Shown in pieces: positions 1 through 9,079 of a DNA stretch of 64,000 nucleotides. Location of the stretch: NCBI RefSeq assembly GCF_026229185.1, contig NZ_JAGGJA010000011.1:62001-126000 (forward strand), written 5' to 3'. Positions within the stretch are counted from its first letter, which is position 1. Every line of letters begins with the position of its first letter. The position numbers and the translations under genes are program-made. The notes under the pieces are model-generated. The model was not told where the DNA came from and searched no databases. It saw nothing but the letters and a program-made list of their open reading frames with translations. This stretch comes from Fodinibius salsisoli (lineage in GTDB: Bacteria > Bacteroidota > Rhodothermia > Balneolales > Balneolaceae).

Positions 1-49
1 CGTTACTCATGCTTACTTTCTTTTTATTGCTCTTTTAGTCGTTGAGTGA

Positions 50-505
50 TTACTTATATTCTTCCGCCGGTTCCGTGCACTGTGGTTGAGCACCTTCAGG
101 AAGTGGAGGGGCTTCTTCTCCAGCCTTTGGGAGTGTGCCCTTCAGTTCTTGCTTCCAATGGTCAACATCACCGGCCGGACCATAACAATAGATAAATTGG
201 AGAGGAGTTTCACCAATATTTGTTAATTGGTGAAACTCATTAGACGGTATATAAACGGTTTGGCCTGAATAGATTTCGGAGCGTTCTGTTCCAAGACATA
301 TTTCTCCTACGCCTTCCAGTATCGTATATATTTCTTCTTCCGGATGATTATGCCAAGGCACTTGTCCGCCATTGGGTTCAAGCGTAACAAGTCCCATGCA
401 AAAGTTTTCAGCTTGGATAGAAGAAACTCCTCCCGCGATATTCTTTGTGAGCCGACGTGCGGGATAGGTATTACCGTCGATTTTCTCCAAATCAGAAATA
501 TTCAT
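50..505 (-). CDS. Cupin-domain protein
   Basis: A 151-residue single-domain cupin. The metal-binding signature is visible: His52, His54 and Glu58 in the first motif (WHNHPEEEIYTILEG) and His92 in the second (EFHQL), the usual 3-His/1-Glu set. There is no signal peptide, so it is probably cytoplasmic. The C-terminal 40 residues are Pro/Glu-rich and look disordered. It lies downstream of a SusC-SusD pair on the same strand, about 135 bases after the SusD stop, so it may act in catabolism of the imported substrate as a small isomerase or dioxygenase-type enzyme. That link is only positional. Substrate and reaction cannot be read from the sequence. Confidence 0.8.
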   Translation of the reverse strand: MNISDLEKIDGNTYPARRLTKNIAGGVSSIQAENFCMGLVTLEPNGGQVPWHNHPEEEIYTILEGVGEICLGTERSEIYSGQTVYIPSNEFHQLTNIGETPLQFIYCYGPAGDVDHWKQELKGTLPKAGEEAPPLPEGAQPQCTEPAEEYK

Positions 506-640
506 TATTTCAGTTCTTGCGTTATCAGTTATTTAGTTAATTAGAATCCTTTCAGGAAAAGCCAAGAGGGATTGGATAATGGTTAGATATCTCAACCCCT
601 AAAGACTTTAATTATAGTTTATTTGCATCATTTGCTAAAA

Positions 641-2323
641 TTAATAGCCCCTATTTTGGGGAAAGGAATCGCTTCCGCCTTCTGTACGGTCAATTTGGCC
701 CTGAGGTATGGGACGAAGCTTGTGATACTCCTGCAGATTTCCAAGTGGAGGCACTACATCCGGATTATGAGCCTTGGCTCGTTCCAGCAGCTTGTCGGTC
801 CGAACCAAATCAAACCAGCGGAAGCCTTCACCCAGCAGCTCACGTCCTCGTTCATCCAGGATAAAATCTATACCATCCTCAGCGAGAGCAGTTGCAGTAC
901 GCGAAGTCATCGTTACCTCCTGACCTGGCCAAGCGGCACGTTCTCGTACGGCATTCAGATGATCAATTGCATTTACAGAACCTGCCCCATTCATCATGAA
1001 ATAAGCTTCTGCTGCAATCAGATGGGTCTCAGCAAGGCGGAAGGCCAACCAATTACGTGAACCAGCCGTTACATTAACACTCGCTCGATTCGGGTCAGCG
1101 TGTTTCCACAGCGGTGGAAAATTAATAGAGTTATATTCTTCAGGGGTGATTACCTGCGTATCCTGCTGCTGTTGTTCTTCCAGCGGCATATTATAGCCCG
1201 GGAACCAAATGGCCGTATCACCTTCGGCAAAGTCTTTCTCTACGCCATCCACTTCATAAGTCCCAGGGTCAATGACACGGAAAGTCAGCTTGAAGCTTTT
1301 CTCATAACGAGAGTCTACATCTCGGTCATCAATATTAAACATTTCCTGAGTCGTAAAGAGCGTAGGTCGGAATCGTCGCCATGGTCGACCGAATTCGACT
1401 GTTCTAAACAGACCGGGCTCTTGGTCATAAGGGAAGTTGAAATAGAGATGAGAAGAGTTTCCATTTTTGTCATCGGCCGACTCATTTGCAAGCGGGTTGG
1501 GGGAATACTGTACCGCCCAGATGACCTCAGCATTTTGTTCATTACCCACAGCATGCACATCGCCGAAATCATCCAGCAGGGTGAAGTCATAGTCATTAAT
1601 GACCGTTTCAGCCAGATCAGCTGCTTGCTGATAGTCACCCGATGCTCCTGCTTCGGAAGTAGCTTTGGTCAAATAAACACGGGCCAGCAGATGTTCGGAA
1701 GCAGGCTTTGTAGCGCGTCCGGCCTGTTCGGCCTCTACCGGTAAATTGGCAATGGCAAACTCCAGGTCTGAAATTATTTGCTCATAAACCTGTGGTACCG
1801 GTGTGCGAGAGGCCTCCAATTCTACGCCCTCAGTCTCTTCCGTGGTCAAGTGTACGGCCCCGAACATTTGGACGAGAATAAAATAGTATTGCCCTCTCAA
1901 AAACCGAGCTTCAGCGGATCTGCGTGTTACCACTTCCTGACTTATTCCTTCAACCCCGGATTCGGCCCGTGCCAGAACCGTATTGGCAATATTGATACCT
2001 TCATACATATTTTGCCAAATCCATTCGGTAATATAATCGAATGAATCGAGCTCATTGCTGTAGCGGTTCATGTATTTATATCCACCGTCAGCTCCTTCCC
2101 TATAGGTATCGGTTCCAAAGACGGTAGCCGTTAACCCCTGCTCGGTTCCATAAAAACTTCGCAATGGGTAGTAGGTTGCATTTACGGCCTCATTAAATCC
2201 ATCAGGTGTACTATAGCGCGAGTCGGACACCTGGGTATGGACTTCTTCTTCCAACAAGTCTGAGCACGAAACAAACAGCCCAGCTATCATCACCAAAACA
2301 AATATTTTTCGATACTTAAACAT
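641..2323 (-). CDS. SusD/RagB-family outer-membrane lipoprotein
   Basis: Surface glycan- or nutrient-binding lipoprotein that caps the SusC channel. It begins with a lipoprotein signal (hydrophobic stretch, then FVSCSD, lipidated Cys about residue 20). It also shows SusD features: an N-terminal domain with LEARFLRGQYYF-type helices (here SAEARFLRGQYYF), TPR-like helices, and a C-terminal RagB/SusD domain ending in the family-typical RPIPQGQI segment. Length about 560 residues is normal. The frame is open to an ATG at 2341 that overlaps the susC stop (TAATG). I prefer the ATG at 2323 because it places a short basic n-region directly before the hydrophobic core. It is translationally linked to SusC upstream. 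The substrate is not predictable from sequence alone. Confidence 0.93.
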   Translation of the reverse strand: MFKYRKIFVLVMIAGLFVSCSDLLEEEVHTQVSDSRYSTPDGFNEAVNATYYPLRSFYGTEQGLTATVFGTDTYREGADGGYKYMNRYSNELDSFDYITEWIWQNMYEGINIANTVLARAESGVEGISQEVVTRRSAEARFLRGQYYFILVQMFGAVHLTTEETEGVELEASRTPVPQVYEQIISDLEFAIANLPVEAEQAGRATKPASEHLLARVYLTKATSEAGASGDYQQAADLAETVINDYDFTLLDDFGDVHAVGNEQNAEVIWAVQYSPNPLANESADDKNGNSSHLYFNFPYDQEPGLFRTVEFGRPWRRFRPTLFTTQEMFNIDDRDVDSRYEKSFKLTFRVIDPGTYEVDGVEKDFAEGDTAIWFPGYNMPLEEQQQQDTQVITPEEYNSINFPPLWKHADPNRASVNVTAGSRNWLAFRLAETHLIAAEAYFMMNGAGSVNAIDHLNAVRERAAWPGQEVTMTSRTATALAEDGIDFILDERGRELLGEGFRWFDLVRTDKLLERAKAHNPDVVPPLGNLQEYHKLRPIPQGQIDRTEGGSDSFPQNRGY

Positions 2324-2340
2324 AATATTATCCGGTTGCA

Positions 2341-5334
2341 TTAAAATGTTAAATTGATTCCAAAATTCATTTGCCAGCGGGCAGGTGTACCCGTTCCAGG
2401 GTTTTCTGGATCTATACCACCATGTTCCTGAACATACGGTGAGTACATGAATGGCTGATCTGCACTGACATAGACACGAAGCGACTGAGCACCCAGTATC
2501 TCTTGCACGAATTGTACCGGCATGGTATAACCTAACTGGATATTCCGCACCTTAATGAAGCTTCCATCATAAAGAAGGCGTGCTTCGTTATAAATTGGGT
2601 ATTCCCTGTTAATGGTAGGTCTGGGATGTCTGTTAACCGGATTGTCAGGAGTCCAATAGTCTACATCATGATTATTGTATCGTCCAACCATGGCTGTGTC
2701 ATGAATTCCGCTATCAATAGTATTACCGAAGACCATATATAAGAAGAAAGAGAAATCGACCCCTTTGTAGTTAAAGCGATTGGTCATTCCTCCACTCCAT
2801 TTGGGCATCTCCTGGCCAAGAATCTCACGATCATCAGCATTAATCTGCTCATCGCCATTGACATCTTCAACGCGAATTTCTCCGGGTATCTGGTTATAGC
2901 TGGAAGCCAAATCTGCTTCATCAGACTGCCAAATTCCAACCTGATCATATCCATAGAATACATTGATGGGTTTTCCGATAAACCATCCATTACCAACATC
3001 ATCTTCGCCTCCACCGTAAAGCTCTACGATCTCTTCTTTATTGGATGCGATATTAAAATCGGTGGTCCATTGGAACCCATTATTATCATCAGATTGAACG
3101 TTGACGGTAGACACAGAGAACTCAATTCCGGTGTTTTTAGTGGATCCTACGTTTTCAAGAATACTGCCATAACCACTGGTCATTGGAAGCTGTCGCAACA
3201 GAAGAAGGTCTTTGGTATTCTGTTGATATACATCTACGCTACCGGAAATTCGGGAATCAAGAATTGCAAACTCCAATCCTAAATTTGTACTTGTTGTGGT
3301 TTCCCACTTTAAATCAGGATTGGCAATCTGATCGGGTTGATAACCATAGGCTAAATCGTCTCCGTAGTTATAGGTGGTTCGGTCCAACAGTGCCAGTGTT
3401 TGATAGGCATCAATACCGGTCTGGCCTGTTTTCCCCCAGCTTAAGCGTAACCTGAGATCATTTAAAAATCCATCACTATTAAAGAAATCTTCATTAGCAA
3501 TATTCCAGGATAAGGCTACCGAGGGGAAGACTCCATATTTATTATTATCACCAAAACGAGAAGAGCCATCCACCCGACCTGTTGCTGTCAACAGGTATCG
3601 GTCATCATAATTATAATTAGCCCGGAGCATGGTTGAAAGCAAGTTCCACTTTTCGAAACTCGTCTCTGAATTCAAGATCTCCTGGGCAGCACCAAAATTG
3701 TGATGTTCCATAGACTGAATAGGTATGCCCCTTACTCCCATTGCAGAAGTTTCAAGCTGCCTTTCCTGTATACTAAGCAACCCGGTCAGGTCAATGGAAT
3801 GACGCTCCGCCAGTGTTTGCTCATATTGAATAATATTTTCCCAAGTATATTCAAAAGTAAAATCCTCTTCCTTCTGGGCCGCTGATGGTCCAAGAAATTG
3901 GGATCTCGACCGTGAAGCCTGGAAGTCACTTCGGCGTTCATACTGAATGTCCGGTGCAAAATTCATCCTGAAACTCAGGTTATCGGTAAACCGGAATTCA
4001 CCATAAATGTTACTTAACAGCCGCTGCCGTTTTTCTTCCTCAACATAGGTGTCAGGCAATACCTCAATAAGTGGATTTGAACGCTGGCCATCGTTTATAG
4101 GCTGGAATACTAAGTTCCCTTCTTCATCAAATGGACTGCCCAACGGACTGTTGGAAAGCGCTTCACCATAGTAGTTACGGTCGGCGCCATTACGCTCACT
4201 GTAACTGGCTAAAGTGGTAGTCCCGATAGTAAAGTTATCGGAAATATCCATATCAATATTGATCTGGGCATTATATCGGCTAAAATCTTCGGGCGCTAAA
4301 ATGCCTTCTTCTAATAGGCCGCCAAAAGAGACGTGAAATTGTGTATTCTCGTTACCACCGGATATCCCCAGGTTATGATTATGGCGCACTCCTGTCTGTA
4401 ATATACGACCTTGGTAGTCGATCCATTCGCCATTATTTAGCTTTTCAAGCTCAGCAGGATCGAGGAATTGAGAATCGTCCTCATATTGTCCTGCGGCACG
4501 ATGGGCTTCTCGATTTAGCTCTGCATATTCTTCACCATTCATGCGGTCAACTTTCCCCAGTGCTTTTGAAAACCCAACAGAGCCGTTATAATTGACCGAC
4601 AACTCTCCATTATAGCCTCTGTTGGTCGTTACAATAATAACACCGTTTGATCCACGTGCACCATAAATAGCCGTCGCGGAGGCATCTTTAAGAACTTCAA
4701 TAGATTGGATGCTTGAAGGATTAATATCCCTGAGTCCACCGGAAATAGGGACTCCATCTACCACATATAAGGGATCGTTATTAGCTTCTAATGAACGGTT
4801 ACCACGGATGCGGACATCACCGGTAGAACCAGGTTTGGTTCCAACAGAACTTACAACCACTCCTGCGGTACGTCCCTGCAGTCCTTGGTCAATCGAAGAA
4901 ATTGCAACCTCATTTAACTCTTCAGCTGATACCGAAGATACCGAACCGGTAACATCGCTTTTTTCCTGGGTTCCATAACCCACTACGACCACTTCTTCGC
5001 CAATCTCCACACTCTGTGTTAATTGGATATCCAGTGTTAGATCTTCATCAGCGACTGTAATAGTTGTTTGATATTGTTCATAACCCACATAAGAAGCGGT
5101 CAGACTATAACTGCCCGGTTCTACATTGGTTATCTCATATTCGCCTTCAGCATTGGTGGCTGCCCCTTTTTGTAATTCTGATATATATACATTGGCTCCA
5201 GGTATCGTCTCACCTGTGGCCGCATCAGTAACGGTTCCACTTATCTGTTGTGCTTGCCCTACGATAACAGCACCAAAAACAATGCTGACCAGCAAACACA
5301 GTGTTCGAGGTAAAATTCGAATCATATTTCCCAT
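2341..5334 (-). CDS. SusC/RagA-family TonB-linked outer-membrane transporter
   Basis: A 997-residue TonB-dependent channel. In order: signal peptide ending at VGQAQQ; a carboxypeptidase-regulatory-like beta-sandwich (about residues 30-110, beginning ISGTVTDAATGETIPGANV); a TonB-box-like segment with the EEVVVVGYGTQEKSDVTGSV signature; the plug domain with the SusC hallmark NDPLYVVDGVPI and an SIEVLKDASATAIYGARGS motif; then a long beta-barrel ending in Phe (NFGINLTF). It works with the SusD protein that follows with no gap, taking up a glycan or similar nutrient with energy from TonB-ExbBD. The leader of about 320 bases holds two LacI-type palindromes. The start could also be the ATG three codons later. 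Confidence 0.96.
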   Translation of the reverse strand: MGNMIRILPRTLCLLVSIVFGAVIVGQAQQISGTVTDAATGETIPGANVYISELQKGAATNAEGEYEITNVEPGSYSLTASYVGYEQYQTTITVADEDLTLDIQLTQSVEIGEEVVVVGYGTQEKSDVTGSVSSVSAEELNEVAISSIDQGLQGRTAGVVVSSVGTKPGSTGDVRIRGNRSLEANNDPLYVVDGVPISGGLRDINPSSIQSIEVLKDASATAIYGARGSNGVIIVTTNRGYNGELSVNYNGSVGFSKALGKVDRMNGEEYAELNREAHRAAGQYEDDSQFLDPAELEKLNNGEWIDYQGRILQTGVRHNHNLGISGGNENTQFHVSFGGLLEEGILAPEDFSRYNAQINIDMDISDNFTIGTTTLASYSERNGADRNYYGEALSNSPLGSPFDEEGNLVFQPINDGQRSNPLIEVLPDTYVEEEKRQRLLSNIYGEFRFTDNLSFRMNFAPDIQYERRSDFQASRSRSQFLGPSAAQKEEDFTFEYTWENIIQYEQTLAERHSIDLTGLLSIQERQLETSAMGVRGIPIQSMEHHNFGAAQEILNSETSFEKWNLLSTMLRANYNYDDRYLLTATGRVDGSSRFGDNNKYGVFPSVALSWNIANEDFFNSDGFLNDLRLRLSWGKTGQTGIDAYQTLALLDRTTYNYGDDLAYGYQPDQIANPDLKWETTTSTNLGLEFAILDSRISGSVDVYQQNTKDLLLLRQLPMTSGYGSILENVGSTKNTGIEFSVSTVNVQSDDNNGFQWTTDFNIASNKEEIVELYGGGEDDVGNGWFIGKPINVFYGYDQVGIWQSDEADLASSYNQIPGEIRVEDVNGDEQINADDREILGQEMPKWSGGMTNRFNYKGVDFSFFLYMVFGNTIDSGIHDTAMVGRYNNHDVDYWTPDNPVNRHPRPTINREYPIYNEARLLYDGSFIKVRNIQLGYTMPVQFVQEILGAQSLRVYVSADQPFMYSPYVQEHGGIDPENPGTGTPARWQMNFGINLTF

Positions 5335-5377
5335 ATTATCACCCTATTATAGTTGTAGTTATTCATTATCAGATTGA

Positions 5378-5390
5378 TTTAACCGGTAAA
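5378..5390. promoter_or_regulatory. Candidate LacI-family operator 1 in susC leader
   Basis: The sequence TTTAACCGGTAAA is a near-palindrome centred on CCGG, the central CpG architecture of LacI/GalR operators. It lies about 45 bases upstream of the susC start and 35 bases (centre to centre) from a second related palindrome. The adjacent divergent-side gene encodes a LacI-family regulator, the natural candidate to bind here. This is inference from motif shape and context. Confidence 0.5.
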
Positions 5391-5412
5391 GTAACCTATG
5401 CATCCCCTTTTG

Positions 5413-5426
5413 CTTAATCGGTTAAG
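5413..5426. promoter_or_regulatory. Candidate LacI-family operator 2 in susC leader
   Basis: CTTAATCGGTTAAG is a dyad with a central CG and TTAA arms, matching the layout of the first site at 5378-5390. Two similar dyads in one leader, between a SusC gene and a LacI-family gene, suggest cooperative or looping repression of the uptake operon. The assignment is inferred, not demonstrated. Confidence 0.5.
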
Positions 5427-5636
5427 TATTGAGTCAAAAAAAGATCTGCCGTAGCAATTCTTCTTTGTAATCTTTTCTTAAGAAGCTTCGGTTAAATTAA
5501 AAAAAGTTACATGACTTGCAAATTATTACCTCAAATAATGAGAATTATATTAATATGGGTGACATTCAACCAAAACAATACAAACAAATCTCTCCCTCCC
5601 TGTTAACAAATAAATTTATACGTTCCCCCATATCGG

Positions 5637-5673
5637 TTTAGCCAGTTGCGACAAATGTCATTTACTGGCTAAA
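5637..5673. repeat. 10-bp inverted repeat overlapping the lacI-type gene stop
   Basis: Perfect arms TTTAGCCAGT (5637-5646) and ACTGGCTAAA (5664-5673) surround an inner GACA/TGTC pair. The right arm encodes the last codons of the LacI-family gene, so the transcript would fold across its stop codon. On the minus strand it is not followed by a T-run, so a classical intrinsic terminator is doubtful. Confidence 0.5.
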
Positions 5674-6695
5674 TCTTTATCATTTAAAATATTTGACTCC
5701 AAAGAAATGATTTCCGGGTTCAATTTAGAATCAGATTCTATTTCTAAGATAAGTTGTCTAAATGAACGTTGTCCTAATTGAAAAGCCGGCTGATCAATAC
5801 AGATGATGGGATGAGACAGATGGTGATTGAACTCACTACTTCCGAAAGAAAGCAACGCAACGTCATCGGGATTGATATTATGGTCTTTCATATATTGCAA
5901 GGCGCCCAAAGCCACAGGATAAGTAACACAAAAAATGGCTTCCGGTTGACCATATTGTCCAAGCATCTGAGCAAAACCATTATAACCATCATCTTCACTA
6001 TAACCGGCTTCTACAACCGCTTTTTCATCAACCTCTATTCCAGCCTCCTCCAGTGCATCTCTATACCCCAAATTACGGTCCTTTCCAATACTTCCAATAT
6101 TTCTCCTCACCGGGTGCGCATCATCAAGATAGCCCGACAAATGGGCAATATTTCGAAACCCTTGGTCAATCATATGCTTTACTCCTTTTCGAGCCCCTTC
6201 CCGGTCTTCAACCTTAACATAAGTGAACCCACTGTTCATGAAGCCCCGGTCATAGAACACAAGATCAACTTCCATATCTTTAACGATATCAAAATTGTCC
6301 AAATTCTGCGTTTGTTCAGAGATGGATATTAACAATCCATCAACTCTCATATTCAACATCGATTCAATATGCTTTTGCTCAAGATCCTCATCTTCCATAG
6401 TGACTCCCAATACAACCTCATAGTCACTTTCAAGCGCTGCCTGATACACCCCCTCGATAACAGAAGAAAAGAAAGGATGGGCCACTTTGGGAACAATAAC
6501 GCCAATAGTATGCGTTTTTTGTGAAGTCAAAGATCGGGCTACAAGATTAGGTCTGTACCCCATTTCCTTAGCCATCTTTTTGACCTTTTCTTTGGTTTCT
6601 TCTGAAATATCAGAATGATCACGCAGTGCTTTGGAAATACTTACTTTCGTAAGGTCTAACCGCTTGGCGATGTCTTCTAATCGTACATTCTTCAT
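5658..6695 (-). CDS. LacI/GalR-family transcriptional regulator
   Basis: A 345-residue regulator. The N-terminal helix-turn-helix is clear (VRLEDIAKRLDLTKVSISK, residues about 4-22), followed by the hinge helix (PNLVARSLTSQ) and a periplasmic-binding-protein-like sensor domain from about residue 62 (HTIGVIVPKVAHPFFSSVIEG). Length and layout are standard. It lies just upstream of, and in the same orientation as, the susC-susD operon, whose leader carries two LacI-type dyads. It probably represses that operon until the sugar-like ligand binds. It may be autoregulated, but I see no third copy of the dyad in its own AT-rich leader (6696-6942). Confidence 0.93.
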   Translation of the reverse strand: MKNVRLEDIAKRLDLTKVSISKALRDHSDISEETKEKVKKMAKEMGYRPNLVARSLTSQKTHTIGVIVPKVAHPFFSSVIEGVYQAALESDYEVVLGVTMEDEDLEQKHIESMLNMRVDGLLISISEQTQNLDNFDIVKDMEVDLVFYDRGFMNSGFTYVKVEDREGARKGVKHMIDQGFRNIAHLSGYLDDAHPVRRNIGSIGKDRNLGYRDALEEAGIEVDEKAVVEAGYSEDDGYNGFAQMLGQYGQPEAIFCVTYPVALGALQYMKDHNINPDDVALLSFGSSEFNHHLSHPIICIDQPAFQLGQRSFRQLILEIESDSKLNPEIISLESNILNDKDLASK

Positions 6696-6942
6696 TGATA
6701 AATATTTAGGTTAAGATTTCCCCGAATATAACTTTACTGAAAAAAAAAATGAAGCCCTGAAAACTTATTAATTTCGAGGCAATATAATTATTTGAATTTT
6801 TTTAAAAAATTTTCGCTCTTTTAATCCTTAAATTATCATTTACTGCAAAATATTTTAAATAAAGTGAAAATACCTGAATGTCTGGATAAATGGCAAAGCT
6901 TCTTTATCTTAGAAAAGCATCAATTATTTTCCAGTCTGACGT

Positions 6943-7893
6943 ATGAATAAGTACAAGTTAACACAGTATGTCCGAGAAAAAGCCCTCAGTTTAGGTTTTA
7001 ATGCCTGTGGGTTTTCTAAAGCGGGTCGCCTTGAAACTGAAGAGCGCCGTCTCCGGGAATGGCTCAACCAGGGGCGTCATGGAACCATGAACTGGATGGA
7101 AAACCATTTTGACAAACGAGTGGATCCAACAAAATTAGTTCCCGGGGCAGAATCAGTTGTTTCAGTAATTGGAAGTTACTACCACCCTAATCATAAAAGG
7201 CAACAGCAAAAAACCTCAAAGCCTAAGATTGCTAAATATGCGCAAGGCCGAGATTATCATAAAGTTTATAAGGGTAAACTGAAGAAGCTTTTTAAGGAAA
7301 CAGAAACATTTCTTGGATCGGAATTAAATGGGCGTGTCTTCGTGGACTCTGCCCCTGTTTTGGATAAAGCCTGGGCTGTACGAGCCGGACTCGGCTGGAT
7401 GGGCAAGAATTCGAACATCCTTAACAAAAATATTGGCTCTTTCTTTTTTATTGGTGAAATGATCACCGATGCTGAATTTAATTACGATCATCCTGTTACA
7501 GACCACTGCGGCAGCTGTACTCGTTGTATCGATGCCTGCCCTACTAATGCGATCTACGAACCCTACCGGGTGGATTCCAATAAGTGTATTTCATACTTGA
7601 CTATTGAGCTTAAAGAACAGATTCCGGAAAAACATCGCAATGACCTGGGGGAATGGATGTATGGTTGCGATATTTGCCAGGATGTCTGTCCCTGGAACCG
7701 GGATGCCCAATACACCCAAATGAAAGATCTCTCCCCTCGCGACAAGATCCTTGATCATGATATCAATTTCTGGGAAGAACTGGATAATGATTTATACGAT
7801 GAATTATTTGAAGGAAGTGCGATAAGACGGGCAAAATTTGAAAAATATAAAGATAACGTAGCTGCTGTAGCAGAGAATATTAACCAAAGGTAA
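6943..7893 (+). CDS. queG: Epoxyqueuosine reductase QueG
   Basis: Cobalamin-dependent iron-sulfur enzyme for the last step of queuosine synthesis: it reduces epoxyqueuosine to queuosine in tRNA. Two [4Fe-4S] motifs are visible, CGSCTRCIDACP (Cys189, 192, 195, 199) and CDICQDVCPWN (Cys242, 245, 249). The QueG motif VDSAPVLDKAWA carries the proposed catalytic Asp135. Length 316 is at the short end, so the C-terminal HEAT-like repeat found in some homologues is absent. The enzyme needs B12, which fits the cobalamin riboswitch elsewhere in this window. It stands alone, transcribed away from the LacI-family gene. The start ATG follows an AT-rich leader. Confidence 0.95.
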   Translation: MNKYKLTQYVREKALSLGFNACGFSKAGRLETEERRLREWLNQGRHGTMNWMENHFDKRVDPTKLVPGAESVVSVIGSYYHPNHKRQQQKTSKPKIAKYAQGRDYHKVYKGKLKKLFKETETFLGSELNGRVFVDSAPVLDKAWAVRAGLGWMGKNSNILNKNIGSFFFIGEMITDAEFNYDHPVTDHCGSCTRCIDACPTNAIYEPYRVDSNKCISYLTIELKEQIPEKHRNDLGEWMYGCDICQDVCPWNRDAQYTQMKDLSPRDKILDHDINFWEELDNDLYDELFEGSAIRRAKFEKYKDNVAAVAENINQR

Positions 7894-8164
7894 TATTTTA
7901 GGTAAACAAAACTTCATTTCTCCATGATGTGATAGACCTCAAGATCACTTTGCTTACCTTCTAACACCGTGACGATTTCCAATAGTGAATCAAAAAATCT
8001 GTGAGAGCTCATAGTATACTTAGCTGAATAGCTTGAGACTTGAGGATATTTCTTAAAGGCTGCTTTTTACTCTAATCTCGCTCCCAATCAATAAGTTCAA
8101 ATCCATCTTCTCGCCATTGATTATGGCGATTGGTCCCATTTTTTATCACGATCAATCCTACAGG
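7894..8164. other. Intergenic region with two short minus-strand open stretches
   Basis: No convincing gene. On the minus strand the frame of the collagen-like gene stays open for 30 codons past its stop (to 8072). A second stretch at 7914-8012 would encode a 32-residue peptide starting MSSHRFFDSLLEIV. Both look mildly protein-like and could be remnants of a decayed gene, but open stretches this short also occur by chance. Confidence 0.4.
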
Positions 8165-9079
8165 CTACTTGCGATAAAACCCATAATAATTAGCCACTGC
8201 TTCATAGTCAGAAACGTCCAGATGGTTGGGTAGGATGGATGTTTCCCCGGCTTTTATTTTCTCAAGGTTTTCGGTGCCGGAGGGTTCAATTTGAACAATA
8301 ATAATATCAGAAAAGCTTTCTCCGGGACCACTTACTACTCTGATCCGGACATCAATAGCTGTACCACTATTAAATGATCCATGATACTGGTTATACTCAG
8401 TGTCGGTGCCTGGGCCATAACCTGGAACAGGAAACTTAAATCCACTTGTACCAAGATAAACGAGCCATATACTTTCCTCTGTTTTTTCAATATTGCGTAG
8501 GAATTTTTGGGTACTGCCTTCAGATGAAAAATCATGCCCTGGAAAGATGTATCGTGTAACATTGGCATTGCCATCAGCACCTTTGAGGTTGAGCGGACTC
8601 CCCCAACCACTTCCGGTTTTCGGGCCATATAACTCATAGCTGCTTTTGTCAAGATAGTAGTCCCCGACCTTACCAAGAGATGCATCCGGAGCCCCACTGC
8701 CGGAATGAATCTGGCTACCATCTTCACCGTCGGCTCCGTCCTGTCCATCTTCCCCCATCAATACGATAATCGGATTTCCCCACCCGTCGGCATCTTTGGG
8801 TCCATAAAGTTCACCAGTATTTTGATTCAAATAGTAATCACCATTTGCACCCATACCGGCCTCAAGATCTCCTTCGCCGGAATACATTGCGCTGCCATCT
8901 TCGCCGGCCGGGCCTACCGGACCTTGTGCTCCTTCGGGACCTTGAGGCCCCTGGTCGCCGATTGGACCTTCACACCCTATCAGAGATACACTGATGATCA
9001 GCATAAAAGTTAGCAGCAGATGGGAAAAGTGAGTTGTATTTATTCTGGAAATATGTGGTTGTTTTATTGATGGTTTCAT
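8165..9079 (-). CDS. Collagen-like repeat lipoprotein (copy 1)
   Basis: A 304-residue predicted lipoprotein. A hydrophobic signal ends at SVSLIGC, giving a lipidated Cys36. This is followed directly by Gly-X-Y triplets (GPIGDQGPQGPEGAQGPVG). Next come two copies of a module with the pattern GDYYLN...ELYGPK...GWG.P, separated by a second short Gly-X-Y run (GEDGQDGADGEDGS). The last 120 residues form a unique, probably beta-rich domain with no recognised family. The protein is probably outer-membrane anchored with a short triple-helical stalk. A paralogue with the same modules is encoded about 500 bases upstream on the same strand. Function is unknown; adhesion or surface display is possible. 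Confidence 0.75.
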   Translation of the reverse strand: MKPSIKQPHISRINTTHFSHLLLTFMLIISVSLIGCEGPIGDQGPQGPEGAQGPVGPAGEDGSAMYSGEGDLEAGMGANGDYYLNQNTGELYGPKDADGWGNPIIVLMGEDGQDGADGEDGSQIHSGSGAPDASLGKVGDYYLDKSSYELYGPKTGSGWGSPLNLKGADGNANVTRYIFPGHDFSSEGSTQKFLRNIEKTEESIWLVYLGTSGFKFPVPGYGPGTDTEYNQYHGSFNSGTAIDVRIRVVSGPGESFSDIIIVQIEPSGTENLEKIKAGETSILPNHLDVSDYEAVANYYGFYRK

